Shown: positions 43,310 through 52,032 of the stretch, one piece after another
Numbering within the stretch: the first letter of the stretch is position 1
Layout of the letters: each line of letters opens with the position of its first letter
Assembly (NCBI GenBank): GCA_050250875.1
Contig: JBFWNV010000012.1
Span: 42,855 to 106,854 of the forward strand
Origin: CAWAYR01 sp050250875
GTDB taxonomy: Bacteria; Acidobacteriota; Vicinamibacteria; Vicinamibacterales; UBA2999
Direction: 5' to 3'
DNA: 64,000 nt
Notes under the pieces: model-generated
Database searches by the model: none
The model's input: only the letters and a program-made list of their open reading frames with translations
Told to the model about the DNA's origin: nothing
Program-made: the position numbers and the translations under genes

Positions 43310-43936
43310 ATGAGTCCGATTCCAACGCAAGTGTCGTTTCACGGCCTCCCACCCTCCGATGCGCTCGAGGCCGGCATTCGCGAGCGCGTCGCCTGGCTGG
43401 AGCGGTTCTACACGGGCCTCGTCCGCTGCCGGGTCGTCGTCGAACTCCCGCATCGCCACCGCCACGACGGCCGCCACGTGCACGTCCGCATCGAGCTGAC
43501 CGTTCCGGGCGGGCCGCCCATCGTGGTCAGCCACGAGCCCTCGCTGCACGGCCACCTGCGCGACGTCCACGACGAGGCGCACCACAAGGCGGCCGACCTG
43601 GACGTCGATCATCGCCACGCCGCGGTGGCCGTCCGGCGCGCGTTCGACGCCGCTCGCCGCGTCCTCGAGGACTTCGCCCGCGAGCAGCGCGGGGACGTCA
43701 AGACCCACCAGGAGCCGGCGCACGGCGAGGTGATCGAGCTGTCGATCGCCGACGGCTACGGATTCATCCAGGCCGGCGACCGCCGCGTCTACTTCAACCG
43801 GGCGAGCGTGCTCGACGACGCGTTCGAGACGCTGGCGGTCGGGGCGCTGGTGGCGTTCGTCGAGGAGCGGGGCGAGAAGGGACCGCAGGCGAGCACCGTG
43901 CGCGTCCTCGGCAAGCACCATTACGCCGGGTCCTGA
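43310..43936 (+). CDS. HPF/RaiA ribosome-associated domain fused to a cold-shock domain
   Basis: Protein of 208 residues. Residues 1-115 form an HPF/RaiA (sigma-54 modulation/S30AE) fold with VSFHGLPPSDALEAGIRERVAWLERF and HVRIELTVPGG. Residues ~135-205 form a cold-shock/S1-like domain with GYGFIQ and VYFNRAS, matching RNP1/RNP2. HPF binds the decoding site of idle ribosomes; the cold-shock part would bind single-stranded RNA or DNA. ATG 43310 follows GGGGAAATG. First gene of an operon with polX (8-bp gap), ligA and a small gene, implying stress-induced expression. Confidence 0.9.
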   Translation: MSPIPTQVSFHGLPPSDALEAGIRERVAWLERFYTGLVRCRVVVELPHRHRHDGRHVHVRIELTVPGGPPIVVSHEPSLHGHLRDVHDEAHHKAADLDVDHRHAAVAVRRAFDAARRVLEDFAREQRGDVKTHQEPAHGEVIELSIADGYGFIQAGDRRVYFNRASVLDDAFETLAVGALVAFVEERGEKGPQASTVRVLGKHHYAGS

Positions 43937-43944
43937 GGTGTCCG

Positions 43945-45738
43945 GTGGCCAGGGCCGCTGTCGCCGAATCGCCACGGGCGGGGCGCCGCCGCGCCGCCCC
44001 GACGGCCGGGCGTCGGCGTGCGCGCCCGCTCGAGAACATCGACGTCGCCCGCATCCTCGACGAAGTGGCCGATCTGCTGGAGATTCAGGGCGGCAACCCG
44101 TTCCGGGTCAGGGCCTACCGCACCGCGGCGCGGACGATCGGCGCCCTCGCCGTGCCGGCGGCGACGCTGGCTGCCGCGGAGCGCCTCGACGACCTGCCTG
44201 GCATCGGCCGCGACCTGGCCGGAAAGGTGGCGGCGATCCTCGCCACCGGCACGCTGCCCCTGCTCGAGGAACTCACGGCGAAGACGCCCGAGAGCCTCGT
44301 GCAGATGCTCAGGATTCCCGGCCTGGGTCCCCGACGCGCGCAGCAGATCCACGCCACGCTCGGCATTACGAGCCTGCACGCGCTCGAGGCAGCGGCGAAG
44401 GCCGGACGGCTGCGCGAGCTGCCTGGCATCAAGGCGGCCACCGAGCGGAAGATCCTGCAGGGACTGGCCGAGTGGCGCCGACACGCCGGGCGCTGGCGCC
44501 TGGCCGACGCCGAGGCCTATCTCACGCCGCTCGTGGCGCACCTCGAGGGCGAGGCCGCCGTGGCCCGACTGGAGGTGGCCGGAAGCTATCGCCGGCGCCG
44601 CGAGACGGTCGGCGACATCGACCTCCTGGTGGCGTCGGCGCGGCCGCGCGCCGTGGTGAAGCGGTTCACCGGCTACCCGCGCGTCAGCCAGGTCGAGGCC
44701 GAGGGGACGACCCGGAGCGCCGTCGTGCTCGACTGCGGGCTGCACGTCGATCTCCGCGTGGTGCCGGCCGCCGCGTTCGGCTCGGCGCTGCACTATTTCA
44801 CCGGGTCCAAGGCGCACAACATCGCCGTGCGCGCCCTCGGCCTGAAGCGCGGACTGACGATCAACGAGTACGGCGTGTTCCGCGGCCGCCGCCGCCTCGG
44901 CGGGCGCACCGAAGCGCAGGTCTTCGCCGCCGTCGGCCTGCCGTGGATCGCGCCTGAACTGCGCGAGGCGCGCGGCGAGATCGAGGCGGCGCGGGCCGGC
45001 CGTCTGCCGCGGCTCGTCGAGGTGGCCGACATCCGCGGCGACCTCCAGGTTCACACTACCGCCACCGACGGCGTGCACGAGCTGGCCGAGATGGTCGAGG
45101 CGGCACGGGTCCGCGGCTACGAGTACGTCGCCATCACCGATCACACCCGGGCGGTGCGGGTGGCGGGGGGACTCGACCGCGCCGGTTTCCGCCGGCAGTT
45201 CAGGGCGATCGACCGCCTGCAGGCGCGGCATCCGGGGATCGCCATCCTGAAGGGCGCCGAGGTCGACATCCTCGACGACGGCCGTCTCGATCTCGACGAC
45301 GCCACGCTGGCCGAACTCGACATCGTGATCGCCGCCGTGCACTCGCGGCTGAACCTGCCGCGCGCCGCCATGACCAGGCGCATCGTCCGCGCGCTGCAGC
45401 ACCCTCGCGTCCACGTCCTGGCCCACCCGACCGGGCGGCTGCTCGGCTCGCGCGAGCCGTCGGCGCTCGACTTCGACCGGATCCTGACCGCCGCGGCCGC
45501 GCACGGCGTGGCGCTCGAGATCAACGCCCAGCCCGAGCGTCTCGATCTCGACGACGTGCACGCCCGCGCGGCGCGTGACGCCGGCGTGTCGCTGGTGATC
45601 AGCACCGATGCCCATCGGATCGAGGATCTGGCCTTCATGCGTCACGGCGTCGATCAGGCGCGTCGCGGCTGGTGCGAGGCCCGTCACGTCCTCAACACGC
45701 GGCCGCTCGCCGAGCTGCGCCGGGCGCTGCGGCGATGA
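43945..45738 (+). CDS. polX: DNA polymerase X family with PHP domain
   Basis: Gap-filling repair polymerase of 597 residues. HhH motifs (LPGIGRDLAGKV, IPGLGPRRAQQI) lead to a palm with catalytic aspartates in VGDIDLLV and HVDLRVV, and LHYFTGSKAHNI in the thumb. A C-terminal PHP phosphoesterase domain follows with metal ligands in DLQVHTTATDG, ITDHT, VHSRLN, AHPTGR and STDAH. All appear intact, so 3'-exonuclease/phosphatase activity is expected. GTG 43945 sits 9 nt after the previous stop, with TGAGGT upstream. The stop overlaps ligA (ATGA). Together with the ligase it would fill and seal gaps in damaged DNA. Confidence 0.94.
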   Translation: MARAAVAESPRAGRRRAAPTAGRRRARPLENIDVARILDEVADLLEIQGGNPFRVRAYRTAARTIGALAVPAATLAAAERLDDLPGIGRDLAGKVAAILATGTLPLLEELTAKTPESLVQMLRIPGLGPRRAQQIHATLGITSLHALEAAAKAGRLRELPGIKAATERKILQGLAEWRRHAGRWRLADAEAYLTPLVAHLEGEAAVARLEVAGSYRRRRETVGDIDLLVASARPRAVVKRFTGYPRVSQVEAEGTTRSAVVLDCGLHVDLRVVPAAAFGSALHYFTGSKAHNIAVRALGLKRGLTINEYGVFRGRRRLGGRTEAQVFAAVGLPWIAPELREARGEIEAARAGRLPRLVEVADIRGDLQVHTTATDGVHELAEMVEAARVRGYEYVAITDHTRAVRVAGGLDRAGFRRQFRAIDRLQARHPGIAILKGAEVDILDDGRLDLDDATLAELDIVIAAVHSRLNLPRAAMTRRIVRALQHPRVHVLAHPTGRLLGSREPSALDFDRILTAAAAHGVALEINAQPERLDLDDVHARAARDAGVSLVISTDAHRIEDLAFMRHGVDQARRGWCEARHVLNTRPLAELRRALRR

Positions 45739-47800
45739 GCCGCCGCCGCGCCGCCGCGGTGAGGCCGACGGCCCGCCCGCCCGCCGCCCCGCCCCGGCTG
45801 ATCGCGCGCGCGGCTCGCCTGCGCGAGCGGATTGCCGGGCACGACCATCGCTACTACGTGCTCGACCGGCCGACGATCAGCGACGCCGCCTACGACGCCC
45901 TGACCGGCGAGCTCGCGGCGCTGGAACGGCGGTATCCGGATCTGGCCACACCCGGCTCGCCGACCGCGCGCGTCGCCGGACGCGTCCGCCCCGGGTTCCG
46001 CAGCGTGCGCCACCGGGCGCCGCTGCTGAGTCTCGAGTCCACCACCGACGACGGCGCCGTCCGCCAGTTCGACCGCCGCGTCCGGGCCGGGCTGGGTCCG
46101 GCCGTCCGTTACGTCCTCGAGCCGAAGTTCGACGGCCTGTCGGTCGAGGTGGTGTACGCGCGCGGCATGCTGGTCAGCGCCTCGACCCGCGGCGACGGCG
46201 AGCGCGGCGAGGACGTGACCGCCAACGTGCGGAGCATCGGTGCCGTGCCGGTGCGTCTGCGCGACACGGTCGTGGCCCCTCCGCGCCTGCTGGCGGTTCG
46301 GGGCGAGGTGGTGATGCGGCGCGCCGACTCGCCGCCCTCAACCGGCGGCTGCGCCGCGCCGGCCAGCCGCTCTTCGCGAACCCCCGCAACGTTGCTGCCG
46401 GGTCGGTGCGACAGCTCGATGCGCGCATCACGGCTGGCCGCGCCTTGCGCGCCTACTTCTACGACACCCTCGCCGTCTCGCCCTCCGGGACGGCGCCGAC
46501 CGCCTCCGGCCAGGGGGCGCGGCTGCGGGCCTGGGGCCTGCCGATTGCCCCACGGCGACGCACGGGGGCGTCGGCTGCCGACATCCTCGCCTATCGGGAT
46601 CGCCTCGGGGCAGCGCGCGCGTCGCTGCCGATCGAGATCGACGGCATCGTCGCCAAGGTGGACGCCCTGGCGGCGCGCCGGCGTCTCGGCAGCACCGCGA
46701 GGCACCCGCGGTGGGCGCTCGGCGTGAAGTTCGCGGCGCGCTCGGCGACGACCCGGCTCGAACGCCTCGAGGTGCAGGTGGGCCGGACCGGGACGTTGAC
46801 GCCCGTGGCGGTGCTGCGGCCCGTGGGGATTGGCGGCGTCACGATCTCGCGGGCGACGCTGCACAACTTTGCCGAGCTGGCGCGGCGGCGCCTGCGCGCC
46901 GGCGATCTCGTCGAGGTGGCGCGGGCCGGCGACGTGATTCCCGAGATCGTCGGCCGCGCCGCACCGTCGCGCGGCGGCGCGACGCTGGGGCCGCCCCGCA
47001 CCTGTCCGGCCTGCCATGCGCGGGTCGTCCGGCGGGGTCCACACTGTCACTGTCCGAACAGCCTCGGCTGCCCGGCGCAGCGCGTGCGCGCCCTCCAGCA
47101 CTTCGCGTCGCGCGACGCGTTCGACATCGCCGGGCTGGGGCCGCGCACGGTGCGGCTGCTGGTCGAACACGGGTCGATCCGGACGGCTGCCGACCTGTTC
47201 GCGTTGACCGACGACGATCTGCGCGCCGTGCCGCACTTCGGCGCCGTCGCGGCGAGGCGCCTGGCCCGGGCCATCGCCGCCGCCAGGCGGGTCGAGCTCG
47301 CCAGGTTCCTGGTCGCGCTGGGCATCCCCGACGTCGGCGTCGCCACGGCCCGGCGGCTCGCCGACCGGTTCGGCACCATCGCGGCGATTCGCCGCGCCGG
47401 CGCCGGACGACTCGCCGCCACGCCGGGTGTGGGGCGTGCGGCCGGCGCGAGGCTCGGCGAGCATCTACGCCGTCGATCGAGCCGGGAGGCGATCGAGGCA
47501 CTGCTGCGGCGCGGCGTGCGCATCACCCCGCCGCCTCAGGCCGCCGGTCGGTTGGCCGGCCGCTCGGTCGTCTTCACCGGCCGGCTCACGGCGATGACGC
47601 GTGACGCCGCCGAGCGGCTCGTCGCCCGCCTGGGCGGTCGGCCCTCGCGGACCGTCACCCGCGCCACCAGCCTGGTGGTGGCGGGCGTGGCACCCGGCGC
47701 GAAGTACCATCGCGCCCGCACACTGGGGGTGCCGGTGATCTCGGAGCGCGAGTTCCTGCGCCGCGTCCGGACCCGGCGCCCCGCGAGGCAACGACGATGA
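45735..47800 (+). pseudogene. ligA: NAD+-dependent DNA ligase with one frameshift near 46329
   Basis: From ATG 45735 the frame encodes the Ia and adenylation domains, including catalytic Lys131 in VLEPKFDG. After VVMRRAD (46308-46328) the frame is lost; the next frame resumes with AALNRRL and continues to 47800 through the OB fold, zinc finger (CPAC and CHCPNSLGC), HhH repeats and a BRCT domain (VFTGRLTAMTRDAAERL). Restoring one T would give MRRADFAALNRRL, matching the family, so a single-base deletion is likely. Downstream codons remain G/C-biased and conserved, so the lesion is recent or a sequencing error. Intact length would be about 688 residues. Starts in an ATGA overlap with polX and ends in one with the small gene. 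Confidence 0.9.
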
Positions 47801-48027
47801 CCGACCAGAATGACACGGCGCCGCTGCACGACCCGATGGCCGAGATCGAGCGTCACCTGATCAGCGCCTACGTGGCCGGCGCGGGCCATGACCTCGAGAC
47901 GCTCCTGCGGCGAACCGACGAGGACGCCAGGCGGCTGCTGGCCGACGCCTCTCTGTACGCCAGCGGGCGGCTGAGCGAGGTCGAGGCCCGGCTGCACTAC
48001 CTGCACAAGCTGCGCGGCGACGAATGA
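47797..48027 (+). CDS. Small conserved-looking protein at the end of the polX-ligA operon
   Basis: Acidic 76-residue protein predicted to be mostly helical: MAEIERHLISAYVAGAGHDLETLLRRTDEDARRLL and a C-terminal EARLHYLHKLRGDE. The ATG overlaps the ligase stop (ATGA), so it is translated with ligA. No family recognised; size and context would fit an accessory or regulatory protein of the repair operon. Confidence 0.65.
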   Translation: MTDQNDTAPLHDPMAEIERHLISAYVAGAGHDLETLLRRTDEDARRLLADASLYASGRLSEVEARLHYLHKLRGDE

Positions 48028-48057
48028 TCGGCCCCGCGCCGCGGGTGACGACGCGCG

Positions 48058-50586
48058 TCACCGGGTGTCGCGGGGCGCTGCCGACACGCCCAGTGCTCTG
48101 ACCGCCTGCTCGACCCGGCCGGCCAGCGCCTCGTAGTCGTCCCCCGCCAGGGCGAGCGGCGGGCCGAAGCTGACCCGGACCGGACCGCGCCGCGGCCAGC
48201 GCCACGTATGGTGCAGCACGCGGTCCAGCCCTTCGAGCCGCACTGGCACGACCGGCAGCTCCAGCTTGACCGCCATCATCGCGACGCCTGGTTGAAAGGC
48301 GGCGATGTCGCCGGTGTCGGTGCGGTGGCCTTCCGGGAAGATCAGAATCGACGTCCCGGCGGCGGCGAGTTCGCCGGCCTGGCGCAGCGCCGCGCGGGTT
48401 CCGGGCCCGGACCGCGGCAGCGGGAAGCCGTTGAAGAGCAGCGCCGCCAGGACGTAGAGCGCGCTGCTGGCCGCGCGCTGGCGTCGACTGAAGCCGGCCG
48501 GCGCGAAGTGCGCCGCGAAGAACTCCTTGGCCATGGCCACCGCCACCCGGCGCCGCCAGCGTCCCGGCAGGCTCGCCAGCACCGCCGGGGTGTCGAGGTG
48601 GCTCTGGTGGTTGGCCGCGAAGATCACCGGACCGCCGAGGCGCTCCAGCCACTGCTGGCCGTCGGCGCGGCGGCGCATGAACAGCCCCGCGATCGGCAGG
48701 ATCCACAGCGGCTGACTGACGTCACGGACCAGACGGGCCCACCACCGCCGCGCCCAGCGCGGAGCGGACAGGGCCTCGGTCGTCACGTCGGGCCGGCCGG
48801 CCGCCTCGACGGCATGCCGCAGCTCACCAACCGTCCGAGCGGCGGTCACGGCCGCCTCGCTCAGCCCGACGCCGGCCTCGGCCTCGATCGCCATCGTCAG
48901 CTCGATCCGATCGAGCGAGCTCAACCCCAGTTCGTCGAGCGCCGTGTCGGCGCTCACCCGGTGGCCGGGGGCGTAGCGCGCGAGAATGCGGTCGAGGTCG
49001 TCGGCGCCGCCGCCCGGTGTGGCGAGGGGGGCGGGACCGGCGCCACCGGCGACCCAGCGGCGAATCTCTTCGCGTTTCAGCTTGCCGACGGCCTCGGTGC
49101 GCGGCAGCGCGTCGCCGGGCCACAGCGAGAAGTCGCGGATGCGCTGGTCGGGTGCGAGGGCCGCATTGGCTTGACGGATCACGGCGGCCGCCTCGATGCC
49201 GGGGTCGAGCACGAGCACCGCGTGCACGCGTTCGCCGCCGTTGCGGCGGGCGACGACCGCCGCTTCCCGCACGCCGGCCACGGCCTCGAGCCCGCGTTCG
49301 ACGTCCTCGGGCGCCACGTGCACGCCGTCGGCGGTGACGATCACGTCTTTCTTGCGGCCGTGAATCCACAGCTGGCCGCTGGCGTCGAGGGTGCCGAGGT
49401 CGCCGGTGTGAAACCACCCTTCGGCGAAGGTCGACCGGGTGTCCTCCGGCCGGTCGAGGTAGCCAGGCGTCACCACGGCGCCACGCACCAGCACCTCGCC
49501 GTCCGGGGCAATGCGTACTTCCACCCCGTCGAGCGGTCGGCCGACCGAGCCGTGACGGGTCGCAAACGGGTTGTTCCAGGCGACGATCGGCGCGGTCTCG
49601 GTGAGGCCGTAGCCCTGCGCGACGACCAGTGCCAGCCGACGCCAGAAGCTCTCCAGATCGGGATCGAGGTGGGCGCCGCCGACCACGAAGCCGCAGAACC
49701 GCCAGCCGAACAGCCGATGCACGTCGCGATGCCGCCACAGCCGCCGGCCAAGCGAGAGGCCGGGCGGCGTCGGCTCGAGGCTGGTCGGCGCCAGCTGGCG
49801 GACGCGGGTCCGCAGCAGGTCGAGGACGCGGGGCACCGTGACGGCGAGCGTGATGCGATGCCGCCGGATGTGGCCGAGGACGTCCTGCGGGCCGTAGCCG
49901 GTGACGAAGACCGTCGTCGCCTGGACGAGCGGCGGCAGGAACACGGTCAGCGCCTGGCCGAACATGTGGCTGAGCGGCAGCAGCCCCAGGAACCGCAGCG
50001 GCCGCAGCGGCCACAGGTACCGCAGGTAGCGCGCCGCCGTGCGTTCGATCGGCGTGATGTTCGCCACGATGTTGCCATGCGTGATGACGACGCCTTTCGG
50101 CTCGCCGGTGGTCCCCGACGTGAAGACGATTTCGGCGGTGGTGGCGGCGCTCACCGCGGCGCGGGCGGGCGGCGAGCCGCTGGCCGTCCACGCGATGTCG
50201 TGGCGGCGCCACACGCGCACCGACGGCGGCACGCCGGCCACGTCCACCCGCTCACCGGCGACGAGCCCGCGAGGCGCCGCCGCGGCGAGCGCGTGGCGCA
50301 CCACGGCCGCCGACGCCCGCTCGTCGAGCGGCACCACCGCCACGCCGCGCAGCATCGCCCCCCAGAACGCCGCCAGCCATTCGGGCCGGTTCTCGCTCCA
50401 GATCACCAGGCGATCGCCGGGCGCCAGCCCGGCCTCGTCGAGGCGGCGCGCGAACGCCTCGGCGGCAGCCCTGAGCGCGTCGGCGGAGTACGACCACTGG
50501 CGAAGGCCGTCGTCGTAGCGCACCGCCGTCCACGCCCCGCGCACGTAGCGATCGAAGACGTCGAGCAGGTGCTGCACCCGCGTCAC
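48058..50586 (-). CDS. AMP-ligase / acyl carrier / PlsC acyltransferase fusion
   Basis: Three-part lipid enzyme of 842 residues. The acyl-activating AMP-binding domain (1 to ~500) has IVFTSGTTGEPKG, GYGLTETAP, GWFHTGDLG and catalytic lysine in VGKLKR. A PP-binding acyl-carrier domain (~525-600) has the attachment serine in ELGLSSLDRIEL. The PlsC-type domain (~620-842) has NHQSHLD and FPEGHRT. It would activate a fatty acid, load it onto its own carrier and transfer it to a lysophospholipid, so it may repair membranes. GTG 50586 overlaps the rtcB stop (GTGA). Last gene of the Hsp20-rtcB operon. Confidence 0.92.
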   Translation of the reverse strand: MTRVQHLLDVFDRYVRGAWTAVRYDDGLRQWSYSADALRAAAEAFARRLDEAGLAPGDRLVIWSENRPEWLAAFWGAMLRGVAVVPLDERASAAVVRHALAAAAPRGLVAGERVDVAGVPPSVRVWRRHDIAWTASGSPPARAAVSAATTAEIVFTSGTTGEPKGVVITHGNIVANITPIERTAARYLRYLWPLRPLRFLGLLPLSHMFGQALTVFLPPLVQATTVFVTGYGPQDVLGHIRRHRITLAVTVPRVLDLLRTRVRQLAPTSLEPTPPGLSLGRRLWRHRDVHRLFGWRFCGFVVGGAHLDPDLESFWRRLALVVAQGYGLTETAPIVAWNNPFATRHGSVGRPLDGVEVRIAPDGEVLVRGAVVTPGYLDRPEDTRSTFAEGWFHTGDLGTLDASGQLWIHGRKKDVIVTADGVHVAPEDVERGLEAVAGVREAAVVARRNGGERVHAVLVLDPGIEAAAVIRQANAALAPDQRIRDFSLWPGDALPRTEAVGKLKREEIRRWVAGGAGPAPLATPGGGADDLDRILARYAPGHRVSADTALDELGLSSLDRIELTMAIEAEAGVGLSEAAVTAARTVGELRHAVEAAGRPDVTTEALSAPRWARRWWARLVRDVSQPLWILPIAGLFMRRRADGQQWLERLGGPVIFAANHQSHLDTPAVLASLPGRWRRRVAVAMAKEFFAAHFAPAGFSRRQRAASSALYVLAALLFNGFPLPRSGPGTRAALRQAGELAAAGTSILIFPEGHRTDTGDIAAFQPGVAMMAVKLELPVVPVRLEGLDRVLHHTWRWPRRGPVRVSFGPPLALAGDDYEALAGRVEQAVRALGVSAAPRDTR

Positions 50587-52013
50587 CCCTTGACGCAGAC
50601 GAGCGGCTCGAGCCGCGCCACCCGGCGCGACAACCCGACCCGATCGGCGGCCTCGACGACCGCGGCGACGTCCTTGTACGCCCCCGGCGCCTCTTCGGCG
50701 ACGCCGCGCGACGACGGGCTGCGCACGATGATGCCGCGCGCCGCCAGTTCGTCGATCACCTGACGGCCCTTCCAGCGCCGCAGGGCCTGGTGCCGGCTCA
50801 TCGCCCGGCCCGCGCCGTGGCACGACGACGCAAACGACAGCCGCTCGCCCTCCGGTGTGCCGACGAGGATGTAGGACGCCGTGCCCATCGTGCCGCCCAG
50901 CAGCACCGGCTGGCCGACCTCGCGCAGTCCGGCCGGCAGGTCCGGATGCCCCGGTCCCAGCGCCCGCGTCGCGCCCTTGCGGTGGACGAACACCGGTGTG
51001 AGCGCGCCGTCGCAGCGGTGCGTCTCGAGCTTGCAGGTGTTGTGCGACACGTCGTAGAGCAGCGACAGGTCGGGCGCGGCCACTGCCGAGGCCACCGCCC
51101 GCCGCACCAGGTGCGTGATGATCTGGCGGTTGGCGAGCGCGCAGTTGATGCCGGCGCGCATCGCGCCGAGGTAGCGCTGCCCGAGCGGTGACTCGATCGG
51201 GGCGCACGCCAGCTCGCGGTCGGGCACGACCAGGCCGAACGAGTGCTCCGCGGCGGCCATCTCGCGCAGGAACTCGGTGCCGATCTGGTGGCCCAGGCCG
51301 CGCGATCCGCAGTGGATCGACACCAGCACGTCGCCGCGGGCGAGGCGGAACGCCGAGGCCACCCGCGCATCGAACACCTCGGCCACGCGCTGCACCTCGA
51401 CGTAGTGGTTGCCCGAGCCCAGCGTGCCCATCTCGTCCTGCTGGCGGCGCCGGGCGCGCTCCGAGACGTACTCCGGGCGGGCGCCGGCCTGGCAGCCATG
51501 TTCCTCGGTGACCTCGAGATCCGCCGCCGTCCCGTAGCCGCGCTCGACCGCCCAGCGCGCGCCGCCGGTCAGCATCGCGTCGAGCTCCGGCCGGTCGAGG
51601 TGAATCCGTCCATGGCTGCCGACGCCGGCCGGCACGCTCTGCAGCAGGTACTGGCCGAGCTGGCGCGCGAACGGCACCACGGCGTCGGCCGTCAGACCGG
51701 TCCGCAGCGTCCGGACGCCGCACGAGATGTCGAAGCCGACGCCGCCGGCCGAGACGACCCCGCCCGCGGCGGGATCGAACGCCGCCACGCCGCCGATCGG
51801 GAAGCCGTAGCCCCAGTGCGCGTCGGGCATGGCGTAGGACGCCCGCTGGATCCCCGGCAGCATCGCCACTCCGGACACCTGCTCGCGCACCTTGTCGTCC
51901 ATGTCGCGAATCAGGGCCTCGGACGCGTAGATCGTCCCGGGGACGCGCATCCGCCCGGTCGGCGGGATCCGCCATTCGAACTCGGACACGCGGACGAGCG
52001 ATGCGGGATCCAT
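50583..52013 (-). CDS. rtcB: RtcB-type tRNA-splicing/RNA repair ligase
   Basis: Joins RNA 2',3'-cyclic phosphate or 3'-phosphate ends to 5'-OH ends using GTP and Mn2+. The 476-residue protein shows MPDAHWGYGFPIGGV, GGVGFDISCGVR (metal Cys), GSGNHYVE, SIHCGSRGLGHQ, HRKGATRALG and SCHGAGRAMSR, which contains the guanylated histidine. All active-site motifs are present. It is separated by 19 bp from the upstream nucleotidase-archease fusion and overlaps the downstream lipid enzyme, so activator and ligase are made together. No rtcA or RtcR regulator is nearby. Confidence 0.95.
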   Translation of the reverse strand: MDPASLVRVSEFEWRIPPTGRMRVPGTIYASEALIRDMDDKVREQVSGVAMLPGIQRASYAMPDAHWGYGFPIGGVAAFDPAAGGVVSAGGVGFDISCGVRTLRTGLTADAVVPFARQLGQYLLQSVPAGVGSHGRIHLDRPELDAMLTGGARWAVERGYGTAADLEVTEEHGCQAGARPEYVSERARRRQQDEMGTLGSGNHYVEVQRVAEVFDARVASAFRLARGDVLVSIHCGSRGLGHQIGTEFLREMAAAEHSFGLVVPDRELACAPIESPLGQRYLGAMRAGINCALANRQIITHLVRRAVASAVAAPDLSLLYDVSHNTCKLETHRCDGALTPVFVHRKGATRALGPGHPDLPAGLREVGQPVLLGGTMGTASYILVGTPEGERLSFASSCHGAGRAMSRHQALRRWKGRQVIDELAARGIIVRSPSSRGVAEEAPGAYKDVAAVVEAADRVGLSRRVARLEPLVCVKG

Positions 52014-52032
52014 GCGATCTCCTCGACGGCCG

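Noticed and set aside
43165..43310. Cysteine-rich small gene before the HPF-CSD gene (CGACPTGWPAACIGP)
   Set aside because: No ribosome-binding site or own stop; the frame runs on through the HPF gene in the wrong frame.
46300..46345. Programmed ribosomal frameshift in ligA
   Set aside because: No slippery heptamer, stop-codon arrangement or downstream structure typical of programmed shifting was seen. A simple base loss explains it.
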